A stretch of DNA of 64,000 nt from Azoarcus sp. Aa7. GTDB taxonomy: Bacteria > Pseudomonadota > Gammaproteobacteria > Burkholderiales > Rhodocyclaceae. Of the stretch, positions 10,428-18,235 are shown piece after piece (within the stretch, counting starts at the first letter, position 1; each line of letters starts with the position of its first letter). The translations under genes were made by a program, and so were the position numbers. The DNA lies in contig NZ_QVLR01000037.1 of assembly GCF_014822185.1 (NCBI RefSeq), positions 62,001-126,000 of the forward strand, given 5' to 3'. The notes beneath the pieces were generated by a model, which saw only the letters and a program-made list of their open reading frames with translations, was not told the DNA's origin and searched no databases.

Positions 10428-12485
10428 ATGACCGGGCCGTCTCCTTTCGCACGCCGTCTGCGCCGGTACTACCTCTGGTATACGATCAGCTTCATCTGCT
10501 TCGTCGGGCTCCTGGCGGTCGGCGAAAAGATGGGCATGTCGCAAGGCGTGATCGGCCACGTCTTCCTGTTCGCGACCATCGCGATTTACGCGGGCATCGG
10601 CGTCATGAGCCGCACCGCCGATGTGACCGAATACTACGTCGCCGGGCGCCGCGTCCCCGCCATGTTCAATGGCATGGCGACGGCGGCGGACTGGATGAGC
10701 GCCGCCTCGTATATCGGTCTCGCCGGCACGCTGTATTTCACCGGCTTCGAGGGGCTCGCTTTCGTCACCGGCTGGACGGGTGGCTTCGTGCTCGTCGCGC
10801 TGCTGCTCGCTCCCTACCTGCGCAAATTCGGGCAATACACGATTCCAGACTTCCTCGGCGCGCGCTACCAAGGCAACGTCGCCCGCGTCGTCGGGCTGAT
10901 CGCCGCGGTCATCGCCAGCTTTGTTTACCTGGTCGCGCAGATCTACGGGGTAGGGCTGATCACCAGCCGCTTCGTCAGCGTCGAGTTCGAGATCGGGCTC
11001 TTCGTCGGTCTGGCGGGTATCCTGGTATGTTCCTTCCTCGGCGGCATGCGCGCGGTGACTTGGACGCAGGTCGCGCAGTACGTGATCCTGATCGTCGCCT
11101 ACCTCGTGCCGGTCACGATCCTTTCATACAAGGTCACCGGTGTGCCCGTCGCGCCGGTGATGTACGGTACGGTGCTCGGCAAACTCTCCGAAAAGGAGAG
11201 CGAACTGCTTACCGACAGCGCCGAAGTGGCCGTGCGCAAGCAGTTCGCCAAACGAGCTGGCGACTATGAAGCCAAGATTGCCTACCTGCCGGATTCGCTC
11301 GATGCGGAGCGCCGCGAGCTCATCGAACACCTCAACCAGCTGCGCCTGAACAACGCTCCCGCGCGCGACATTGCACACACCGAACGAGCCCTGCGCGATC
11401 TGCCGCGCACGCCGGATCAGGCGCGTCAGCAATGGGAGCGCGCGCGTGTCGAGGCGATCGAGCGCTCACGTCCGCCACCGCGGCACGCCCAGGCTCACCC
11501 GGGCGACACGCCCGAGCAGCGTCAGGTCGCGCGCAACAACTTCCTTGCGCTGGTATTCGTGCTGATGGTCGGAACCGCTGCGCTGCCGCACGTGCTGATG
11601 CGCTACTACACGACGCCCGGGGTGGTCGAGGCGCGCAAGTCGGTGTTCTGGGGCCTGTTCTTCATCTTCCTCCTATATGTCACGGCGCCGGCTTATGCGG
11701 TGTTCGCGAAGTGGGAGGTGTACAACAACCTCATCGGCACCAGCATTTCAATGCTGCCAAACTGGATCGTCTCGTGGGGCAAGGTGGGCATGGTCAATAT
11801 CGAGGACATCAACGGCGACGGCATCCTGCAGCTCGCCGAACTGAGCCTCAACACCGACGTGATCCTGCTCGCGACGCCCGAAATCGCCGGTCTGCCCTAC
11901 GTGATCTCGGGGCTTGTTGCCGCGGGCGGCCTGGCCGCCGCGCTATCGACCGCCGACGGACTCCTGCTGACGATATCCAACGCGTTGTCACACGATCTTT
12001 ACTACAAGGTCATCAACCCGAGCGCCAGCACCCAACGCCGCCTGGTCATCTCCAAGTCGCAGCTGCTGGTCGTCGCCGTCGTCGCCGCGTGGGTCGCCTC
12101 GATGCGCCCGGACAACATCCTGTTCATGGTCGGCCTCGCGTTCTCCATCGCCGCAGCGGCCTTCTTCCCCGCGCTGGTGCTTGGCATCTTCTGGAAGCGC
12201 GCGAACCGGCCAGGCGCCGTCGCCGGCATGCTTGCAGGCCCTGGCGTGACGCTCTACTACTTTGTCCGCACCCACGCCTTCTTCGGCGGATCAATGGACA
12301 ACGCCTGGTTCGACATCAACCCGATCTCCAGCGGCGTGTTCGGCGTGCCGCTGGGTTTCCTCACCATCGTCGTCGTCAGCCTGCTCACCCCGCCGCCACC
12401 GCCGGAAGTGCGGGCGCTGGTCGATTACGTGCGCTACCCGCGGCTGCCGGCCGATGATCCGGGCATCTTCACCGAATCGAAGTAG
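10428..12485 (+). CDS. Sodium/solute symporter (ActP/VC_2705-like)
   Basis: The product is 685 residues, an SSSF-family transporter probably importing acetate or another carboxylate with Na+. It has an N-terminal SSS signature region (EYYVAGR, then multiple helices). Two features enlarge it: a hydrophilic insert of about 110 residues (roughly 250-360, rich in E, R and A) and a canonical EF-hand-like loop, DINGDGILQLAE, at about 460-471. The start is uncertain. ATG at 10428 is taken; a GTG at 10380 would add 16 residues, and neither has a strong ribosome binding site. It closes the sensor gene run that begins at 4824 and fits an acetate uptake role beside acs. Confidence 0.9.
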   Translation: MTGPSPFARRLRRYYLWYTISFICFVGLLAVGEKMGMSQGVIGHVFLFATIAIYAGIGVMSRTADVTEYYVAGRRVPAMFNGMATAADWMSAASYIGLAGTLYFTGFEGLAFVTGWTGGFVLVALLLAPYLRKFGQYTIPDFLGARYQGNVARVVGLIAAVIASFVYLVAQIYGVGLITSRFVSVEFEIGLFVGLAGILVCSFLGGMRAVTWTQVAQYVILIVAYLVPVTILSYKVTGVPVAPVMYGTVLGKLSEKESELLTDSAEVAVRKQFAKRAGDYEAKIAYLPDSLDAERRELIEHLNQLRLNNAPARDIAHTERALRDLPRTPDQARQQWERARVEAIERSRPPPRHAQAHPGDTPEQRQVARNNFLALVFVLMVGTAALPHVLMRYYTTPGVVEARKSVFWGLFFIFLLYVTAPAYAVFAKWEVYNNLIGTSISMLPNWIVSWGKVGMVNIEDINGDGILQLAELSLNTDVILLATPEIAGLPYVISGLVAAGGLAAALSTADGLLLTISNALSHDLYYKVINPSASTQRRLVISKSQLLVVAVVAAWVASMRPDNILFMVGLAFSIAAAAFFPALVLGIFWKRANRPGAVAGMLAGPGVTLYYFVRTHAFFGGSMDNAWFDINPISSGVFGVPLGFLTIVVVSLLTPPPPPEVRALVDYVRYPRLPADDPGIFTESK

Positions 12486-12546
12486 GCGGCTGGAAGCAGA
12501 TCGCAGGCGGGTGCGCCGGAAATCTCAGCGGAACGCCAAAATGGGG

Positions 12547-12574
12547 TTCCGTATCGCGGGCGTTCTGCTACAAT
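12547..12574 (+). promoter_or_regulatory. Probable sigma-70 promoter of tRNA-Ser
   Basis: The hexamers TTCCGT and TACAAT are separated by 16 bp. The second lies 13 bp before the mature tRNA 5' end, the usual distance for a tRNA promoter. Confidence 0.55.
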
Positions 12575-12587
12575 GCGCGCCTTCCAC

Positions 12588-12678
12588 GGAGAGATGGATG
12601 AGTGGTTTAAGTCGCACGCCTGGAAAGCGTGTTTGGGATAACATCCCAACGCGGGTTCGAATCCCGCTCTCTCCGCCA
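12588..12678 (+). tRNA. tRNA-Ser (anticodon GGA), integration target
   Basis: The 91-nt gene begins GGAGAGATGG, pairs with TCTCTCC at the 3' end and encodes the terminal CCA. It has a T-arm GGGTTCGAATCCC, an anticodon loop CTGGAAA giving GGA, and the long variable arm (TTTGGGATAACATCCCAA) typical of class II tRNA-Ser. A tyrosine integrase lies immediately downstream, so the 3' end of this gene is the likely attB/attL core. Confidence 0.97.
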
Positions 12679-12751
12679 GTAACACCACCTAGGCCGCAAG
12701 TGGCGTAGGTTCTAGCGAAACCGGGAACTCCGGTTTCGCCTCGGGTGTTAC
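12679..12751. repeat. Nested inverted repeats abutting tRNA-Ser (att region)
   Basis: Starting at the first base after CCA, GTAACACC (12679-12686) is the exact reverse complement of GGTGTTAC (12744-12751). Inside lies a perfect 10-bp repeat with a 5-base loop, GCGAAACCGG / CCGGTTTCGC (12715-12739), and an imperfect CCTAGGCCGC / GGCGTAGG hairpin (12688-12709). This could be recombinase arm or core sites, a terminator for the tRNA, or both. Confidence 0.6.
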
Positions 12752-12805
12752 ACGCTGGCGTACAGGTGACGCTCGCAGCATTCTCAAGTCCACTGGAGAT
12801 GCTGC

Positions 12806-14116
12806 ATGAGCTACCTCACCTTTCACCACAATTCCTTCTATTTCCAGATCCGGGTTCCGTCGGCGCTAGTCGCTTCATTCGGACCGATCATTCGGATCAA
12901 CCTCCAGACTTCCGATCGTGCGACGGCAAGGCCGATTGCATTGCGTCTTGCGAGTGATTGGCTCTCACGCTTCGATGAGGCGCGAGGGCAAGTCCTGTTT
13001 GTCCCTGCAACGACTATCGGCCCGTCGGCGGTGGCTATTCCATCGCCACCAGTTGCCGCGCCGATGATGGCGATTGAATCGCAGATGGGCGGTGTCGTCA
13101 CCGCCGACAGCATGGCGTCATCAACATCCGGACGACCTATGGTGCGGGTCGCCGAGCGCGCGACAGACAGTGCCTTGTTCGACACGTGGAAGAGCATCGA
13201 CCGCGGGCGCGAACCCAGTACCGTGAGGGAGATGCAAGCATCGATCCGCGAGTTCCGCCGCTTCTGCAAAGCGCCGGCCCCTGAGCTTTCCCGGCAAGAC
13301 GTTGCGGGCTTCCGCGATCACTTACTGGGGAAAGGGCAGGCGCGTGCGACGGTCAGCAAGAAAGTTGGCTTCATTTCGACCTTATTGCAAGTTGGTTTCG
13401 ATGCCGGCGTTCTCCCGCAGAACGTCGCGCGCGGCCTCAAAATTCCGCGCGCCAAGGTGCCTACTTTGGTCCGCCGGGTATTTACGACGGACGAACTGAA
13501 GCGAATCTTTGGTTCGGAAGTCTACTCCCGCCAATTTCGCCCGATCGGGGGCGGGGGTGAGGCCTGCGCATGGCTGCCAATGATTGCGCTGGTTACGGGC
13601 GCCCGGCTTGAAGAAATCGCGCAGTTGCGTACCGACGATATTCGTATCGATGCGGCGCATGGTCCACTGATGCGCATTACCGATGAGGATCCGGACCAGC
13701 ACCTCAAGACGGATGGTTCGCGTCGAATGGTGCCGCTGCACACGGATCTGGTTCGAGCAGGATTTCTCGATTACGTCGAAGCGGTGAGGGATGCGCGCCA
13801 GAAATGGCTATTCCCCGATCTCGAACGCGACCACGATGGACGGCGCGGAGGGAATTTTTCGAAGTGGTTCGGACGTTTCTTGCGCTCCCGCCGTGGTCTG
13901 GGGATCAGCGATCCGCGCGTCGTCTTTCATTGCTTCCGACACACTTTCAAAACGCTGTGCCGCGCCGCCCTAATTCCCGAAGACGTCCATGATGCATTGA
14001 CGGGGCATGTATCCTCGAGCGTCAGCCGAAAGTACGGCGAGATGCCGCTCGGCCCCCTTGTCGCGGCGATCGCCGCCGTCAAGCTCCCCATCACGCTGCC
14101 GCGCATCGACGTCTGA
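12806..14116 (+). CDS. Tyrosine recombinase/integrase of the tRNA-Ser island
   Basis: The product is 436 residues. The N-terminal part (YLTFHHNSFYFQIRVP) is the short phage-integrase head seen in many island integrases. A SAM-like core-binding domain lies at about 130-215 and the catalytic domain at about 225-430. The catalytic residues can be read: R in TGARLEEI, H-x-x-R in HCFRHTF, H in LTGHVSS and the nucleophile Y in SRKYGEM. The start ATG follows GGAGATG. It reads away from tRNA-Ser, from which it is separated by only 127 bp of palindromic DNA, the standard layout for an integrase next to its attachment site. It is followed after 11 bp by an unknown gene. Confidence 0.93.
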   Translation: MSYLTFHHNSFYFQIRVPSALVASFGPIIRINLQTSDRATARPIALRLASDWLSRFDEARGQVLFVPATTIGPSAVAIPSPPVAAPMMAIESQMGGVVTADSMASSTSGRPMVRVAERATDSALFDTWKSIDRGREPSTVREMQASIREFRRFCKAPAPELSRQDVAGFRDHLLGKGQARATVSKKVGFISTLLQVGFDAGVLPQNVARGLKIPRAKVPTLVRRVFTTDELKRIFGSEVYSRQFRPIGGGGEACAWLPMIALVTGARLEEIAQLRTDDIRIDAAHGPLMRITDEDPDQHLKTDGSRRMVPLHTDLVRAGFLDYVEAVRDARQKWLFPDLERDHDGRRGGNFSKWFGRFLRSRRGLGISDPRVVFHCFRHTFKTLCRAALIPEDVHDALTGHVSSSVSRKYGEMPLGPLVAAIAAVKLPITLPRIDV

Positions 14117-14127
14117 CGGAGGCGATC

Positions 14128-15066
14128 ATGGTGACTTGGACTGACATCAGCGGTACCGAAACCGAACAGCTGATCGGGTGGATCTATCTCCTTCGCAAAG
14201 AGCAGATCGGCTCGTTTGTCGAACTGGCGGTGAGAGAACCCAAGGCGTGGGAACGCTTGAAGGAGGCGCCGGAGATGCGGCGCCAGATTGCAATGATTTT
14301 CGGGTGGCCGCGCGTGTGCGATTCGGCGCTGGTGGAGCAGCGACGGGTACTCGATATAGCGGCCGTGCTTCTCAATTTGGGTTATACGAGCGCTGTGGCG
14401 CTGTGGATGGATCTGCCGATCAAGTGCCACCGGCTGCACATTAAGGGTGATCTTGAGCCGCTGCTCACCCTGCTCGGACTCGATAACTGGGCCACAACAA
14501 TGCCCAGACTTCTGCCCGAACTCCTCGATTCGGCAGAGGAGTATCGGACGCTTAACGCCTGGTTGCAACTCGACCCCGAGGGCGTCCGTGAGGCGTGCGA
14601 AGAGGGCTGGCATCCCGAAGTCGGTGCGCTGCTTCCGATGCAGCCGCAGGACGGCTGGACCACCCGGGGAGGGCGCGTCTTCACGGTTGCGTCCCTCCTC
14701 GTCGCGCGCTATCTCGAGGCCCACGACGTTGCGTTCGTCGCGCCTCGCTCGCACGATCTGCCACGTGACCCTGACCAGCTCACGGCCGGATTCAGTCTTC
14801 CGACACACGATGCGGTGATTCTGGTGAGTCCGACCTCGCCAGGCGGCGGTCAGGGTGTTCTGCAGGATTCGCCAGTCAGGGTGCTGTGGGCTGACGAGAG
14901 TCTATTGCGCACCTCGCTACACGTCGTTGCGTTCACGCTGCATCTGCGCTTCCTGCTTTCTGATGCCGACGTCGTGAAAAAGGGCCGGACACTCGTTTTC
15001 AGCGATTTGCTCAACCCAGTCCCGAAAGCGCATGGGCCGACTTCGTCGACGAAATCCGGCAGCTGA
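14128..15066 (+). CDS. Hypothetical protein co-transcribed with the integrase
   Basis: The product is 312 residues with no recognised domain, signal peptide or membrane helix. It is a soluble, mixed alpha/beta-looking protein; the N-terminal half is helical and Leu/Glu-rich, and the middle has the striking segment ILVSPTSPGGGQGVLQD. It begins 11 bp after the integrase stop with GGAGGCG upstream, so the two are likely one transcript. Its 3' end faces a second recombinase on the other strand, 7 bp away. A recombination accessory role is possible from position alone. Confidence 0.75.
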   Translation: MVTWTDISGTETEQLIGWIYLLRKEQIGSFVELAVREPKAWERLKEAPEMRRQIAMIFGWPRVCDSALVEQRRVLDIAAVLLNLGYTSAVALWMDLPIKCHRLHIKGDLEPLLTLLGLDNWATTMPRLLPELLDSAEEYRTLNAWLQLDPEGVREACEEGWHPEVGALLPMQPQDGWTTRGGRVFTVASLLVARYLEAHDVAFVAPRSHDLPRDPDQLTAGFSLPTHDAVILVSPTSPGGGQGVLQDSPVRVLWADESLLRTSLHVVAFTLHLRFLLSDADVVKKGRTLVFSDLLNPVPKAHGPTSSTKSGS

Positions 15067-15073
15067 TACGGCG

Positions 15074-16663
15074 CTAGGAGAGGTCGTCCGGGCGAGAAAG
15101 CCTTCGAACCCGGGCGGCCAGGTCAGCCAACACCGGTGCCGCACCGATGAGGTCCGCAGCACCGAGCAGTTCCGCCGGGTCGTAGTGCTTGTCATGAATA
15201 TCAATGTCCGCATGTCCAAGAAAGCGTCGGCGAACCCGTGGGTCGACGTCCGCGCGTCGCAGCGCTTGCCCGACCGTGTTACGGATGCTCTGGAGCACGA
15301 GGCGGCGGTCGGCGAAGTGTTTCCTGAGAGCGCGATTCAGTCGCTTGCTCTCGGCGTTGCCATAGTGCCCGTATTTGTCAGGTGGGGAGTCCGGGAAAAG
15401 CCTTCCCCCGGCAGCCTTTCGCGCGCGGAACCATGCGTGCAGTTCTGGTGTGGCACTCGCGTCGATTGGCAAGTCTCGGTCGGACGCTGCTGTTTTCAAT
15501 CGTGCCGTGTCGCGCTCCAAGAAGGCAATTGTCCAACCCAGGCGATCCTGACTGACTTGTTCAGTATGCAGTTGCAGCAGTTCGCCGAGGCGCGCCCCTG
15601 TGAGCATCATGAGTTCGACCAGATGCCTATCGTCACTGTGCAAGTACTCATCGGACGTGCATATCCGGTGCAGGGTGGCGAGTTGTTCATCGCTGAACGG
15701 CCGGCGACGGGCCTTGCCGAGGTGAGTGTGGGGAATGGCGGCCTGACAGATTGTGGTAGCTGCAGGACTCAAGGGTCGGAGCAGGCTTGCAAGCATCGAC
15801 AATTTGCTTGCGATGGTTGCCGGTTTGTTTCCGCGCTCGCGCCAGCGGGTGATGACGTCGGAGACGTCACAGGGACGCAGCAATTCGACCGGCCGTTCGG
15901 CCAGCACTTCATCGAGCGTCTCTGCGATCCCGGCGTACTTGTCGAAGGTCTTTTGCAGTGCCGTCTTTCCGATGGACTCCAGGCGCTCGCGCCACTTGAG
16001 CGGCAACGCGTCGGCACGCGTACCGAAGAAGCGGGTAAGCGGGAGAACAGCATCCGGTGGTACAGCAAGGACGTCGAGAGAAGTATCGCCGCGCAGCACA
16101 TCGCGCCACGTCTTGGCGACCACGAGTGCGCTGTGGTTCCAACGCTCGGCGAAAGCGTTTGTCTCGAATGTCATGCGCTTGAAGCGCACACAGCTTCTCG
16201 ATTCGAGCGTTTCCAAGGCGCTCAGGGCGTCATCGGCGTGACCACGTGCGAGGCGCCGTCGCGCCACGGCGAACCCCTCGTCAGCAAGTCCAGTCGCTTC
16301 ACTCCAATCCGACTCGGGGGCAGCGCGGAGCCGTGTCAGGGTCTCATGCAAGAGGGCAAGCTGCAGTCCTTGCCAGGCGGCAACGGCACGAGCGGAGACA
16401 TCCTCATCGAGTGCCAACTCCACGATTGGCGCGTCCGTGGCGAAGCACACGGCAGGATGTCGTCGAGCTTTGTCGAACTTCGCACGCCAGTGCTTGGCGA
16501 GGGCGGCGGCGCGGCTTTCGGCTTCGGCCTGAGAAATGTTGCCGAGCGACTGCCGGATGGTTGTGCGGCCGTCGAACGCGGGCTTCACGTCTTGCGGGAC
16601 GCGTATCTGAAAGACAAAACGCGCCCGCTTCTTCTCATAGGTCAAGTACTTGGTGCCGGCCAT
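15074..16663 (-). CDS. Second tyrosine recombinase, atypical catalytic set
   Basis: The product is 529 residues. It has the same head type as the first integrase (YLTYEKKRARFVFQIRVP), a long helical middle (about 60-320) and a C-terminal catalytic domain (about 335-510). The first Arg (TGARLGEL), the second His (LGHADID) and the Tyr (DKHYDPAE) are present. At the usual H-x-x-R site the sequence is VLQSIRNTV, so the His is replaced by Gln; the Arg is kept. Other recombinases tolerate changes at this position, so activity is possible. It converges on the 14128 gene. Divergence of sequence from the first integrase suggests independent arrival rather than duplication. Confidence 0.88.
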   Translation of the reverse strand: MAGTKYLTYEKKRARFVFQIRVPQDVKPAFDGRTTIRQSLGNISQAEAESRAAALAKHWRAKFDKARRHPAVCFATDAPIVELALDEDVSARAVAAWQGLQLALLHETLTRLRAAPESDWSEATGLADEGFAVARRRLARGHADDALSALETLESRSCVRFKRMTFETNAFAERWNHSALVVAKTWRDVLRGDTSLDVLAVPPDAVLPLTRFFGTRADALPLKWRERLESIGKTALQKTFDKYAGIAETLDEVLAERPVELLRPCDVSDVITRWRERGNKPATIASKLSMLASLLRPLSPAATTICQAAIPHTHLGKARRRPFSDEQLATLHRICTSDEYLHSDDRHLVELMMLTGARLGELLQLHTEQVSQDRLGWTIAFLERDTARLKTAASDRDLPIDASATPELHAWFRARKAAGGRLFPDSPPDKYGHYGNAESKRLNRALRKHFADRRLVLQSIRNTVGQALRRADVDPRVRRRFLGHADIDIHDKHYDPAELLGAADLIGAAPVLADLAARVRRLSRPDDLS

Positions 16664-17032
16664 GCAACACGCCCATTCCTGCGCCGCTGTCTCGTGCCAG
16701 CAGCGATACGAGACTGGGGCGCTTACGCCGGAATGCTGCTGGTGAAAAGTCTAGGCACTGCAGCAGGTCTTACAAGCCAACGACAAAACTATATTTCGCT
16801 CATCGATCCGGAGGGGACGTGAAGAACCCAAAAAATCATTCTTCAGACAAGGGGGTACGCGGCAAAGGTCTCGCACCGGTCGCTATAGAGGGAACGACGT
16901 CGCTGGACGGCGCGGTAAGAACACTCCGCAGGCCGCTACCGCCCCCGGTAGACAGACTCCTCGATCATTTCGTCGACAGACTGATGATTGATGTCGTCAC
17001 AGTCGCCGGAACCCTTCACAAGGAATGACGCA
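16664..17032. other. Intergenic, 369 bp, no gene seen
   Basis: The space between two recombinase genes transcribed apart. The open frames crossing it are shadows. A ribosome binding site (AAGGA at 17020-17024) belongs to the following gene. No clear repeat or att site was recognised, though promoters for both flanking genes must lie here. Confidence 0.5.
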
Positions 17033-17659
17033 ATGACTAGTAGAACTTTCGCCAAAGAGCTGGCGGCAATGTTTTCTGCATCGGGAATGAGTGTGATGAC
17101 TCCCCACGAAACTGACTCCGTTACCAAATTCCCGGAGGAGTTGCGGCGGTTGATAGCCGATGACACGGCACGTCTCCACAGCGTGAGAATCAGGCGGGGC
17201 ATGGCTTCCCAACTCGAGCGCGGCTACATGGTGTCGGCCATTGCTTTCGGTTATCGGGCCGAGCGAACTGTGCTGCAAGGCGGGCGCGATGTCGGAACCG
17301 TTTGGACGGTTTGCGAAGCAGAAGCAGTGCTGATTCGGGAGATGTATGCCCGACGTGAGGCGGGCGAGTCCCTCCGAAACCTTGCTGGCAGGCTTAACGA
17401 GGCCGGTATTGCACCTCCCGGGGGTGGTCGCGGATGGTACGCATCGACGGTTGCACGCATCCTTTCGAACCCGATTTACCGAGGGTGGTTTTTTCCAGGG
17501 TGGCACTTGGCGAAGGTCGCGACGAGCAATCGCGACCAAGCGTGCCTGCATAGGTCGGGATTCGCACGTGAGGCGCTACGCATCGTCGGTGATGTGCAGT
17601 GGTTTGCGGTACAGGAACCGAATCCGGTCGTTGTCGGTAGTGACGAGACGCGTGACTGA
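17033..17659 (+). CDS. Serine-recombinase relative lacking the catalytic domain
   Basis: The product is 208 residues. About residues 55-165 match the 'recombinase' DNA-binding domain that follows the catalytic domain in large serine recombinases: RRGMASQLERGYMVS, EAVLIREMYARREAGESLRNLA and STVARILSNPIYRG. The N-terminal resolvase catalytic domain with its Ser nucleophile is absent, and so is the Zn-ribbon. The start at 17033 has AAGGA at proper distance, so it appears to be translated as is. It resembles the intact recombinase at 18232 (GMVGQLERGYMIAA), suggesting a regulatory or accessory DNA-binding partner, or a decayed copy. Confidence 0.72.
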   Translation: MTSRTFAKELAAMFSASGMSVMTPHETDSVTKFPEELRRLIADDTARLHSVRIRRGMASQLERGYMVSAIAFGYRAERTVLQGGRDVGTVWTVCEAEAVLIREMYARREAGESLRNLAGRLNEAGIAPPGGGRGWYASTVARILSNPIYRGWFFPGWHLAKVATSNRDQACLHRSGFAREALRIVGDVQWFAVQEPNPVVVGSDETRD

Positions 17660-18085
17660 TTATTTCGGCGAGAAGCGAGTCGAGGTTGTTATACGACGAA
17701 ATGGCCTCGGAGGGGGCGATGCGAGCATCGCCTGGGCCTCCTCGAACGTCAGGCCATTTCCAGGCATCGCGACATCCACATGCTGCAGCGCAACGCCCAC
17801 CTCTGTGCGGGCAACCTCGTCGCCAAAATGGATGAAGTTCGGGGCGCGGTGAAGGAATACATGCACCGGGGGCGGCCGCGTACGGTAGTGACAGTGGAGC
17901 AGGGGGGCCTCGTCGTCCAGCCCGGAGGCCGATCTGGACGTTGCCTCAACGCCGGAAACCGGTTCCGTTGTGACGGGGGAGATGGGCCTTATCAACGCGG
18001 CCGCAGCCTGAGGCGTTGCCGGTCGCTGAAGGGCGTGCTGTGCCGCAGCGGCCAGCAGGAGGACAAGAAGATGAGAAAGATTCAG
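17660..18085 (-). CDS. Possible exported hypothetical protein, uncertain
   Basis: A minus-strand frame with GC-rich third positions and protein-like composition, for example HRAPNFIHFGDEVARTEVGV. If a TTG at 18083-18085 is used, the first 20 residues (SHLLVLLLAAAAQHA) look like a signal peptide, followed by a Pro/Ala/Ser-rich stretch. No ribosome binding site is evident, and the longer upstream frame overlaps the well-supported plus-strand gene at 18071. It may be a truncated gene left by recombinase insertion. No family is recognised. Confidence 0.35.
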   Translation of the reverse strand: MNLSHLLVLLLAAAAQHALQRPATPQAAAALIRPISPVTTEPVSGVEATSRSASGLDDEAPLLHCHYRTRPPPVHVFLHRAPNFIHFGDEVARTEVGVALQHVDVAMPGNGLTFEEAQAMLASPPPRPFRRITTSTRFSPK

Positions 18086-18235
18086 AAAAGAAGGACGCCG
18101 GTATCTATATGCGATAACCGTAGCGCGTCCGCCTTGCCGGAAGCCGTGCGGGAACTCGCGGACCTGCTCGCGCATATCGCCGTACAGCTGCTCCGCAACA
18201 AACCCATAGAGAAGGATGCAGGGAGTCGGAGATGA
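18071..18235 (+). CDS. Small protein coupled to the serine recombinase
   Basis: The product is 54 residues. A perfect AGGAGG lies 8 bp before the ATG, and the TGA stop overlaps the recombinase start (ATGA), so the two are translationally coupled. The C-terminal half (LPEAVRELADLLAHIAVQLL) is a predicted amphipathic helix; the N-terminus is basic (MRKIQKRR). No known domain is recognised. The tight coupling suggests a directionality or accessory factor for the recombinase, but that is inference from position. Confidence 0.7.
   Translation: MRKIQKRRTPVSICDNRSASALPEAVRELADLLAHIAVQLLRNKPIEKDAGSRR

Noticed and set aside
7868-10429. 853-codon minus-strand frame opposite the receiver and exonuclease genes
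   Set aside because: Antisense shadow with no start site and no domain; long open antisense frames are expected at this GC.
15032-16822. 596-codon plus-strand frame across the second integrase
   Set aside because: Antisense to a protein with clear recombinase motifs; low-complexity reading.
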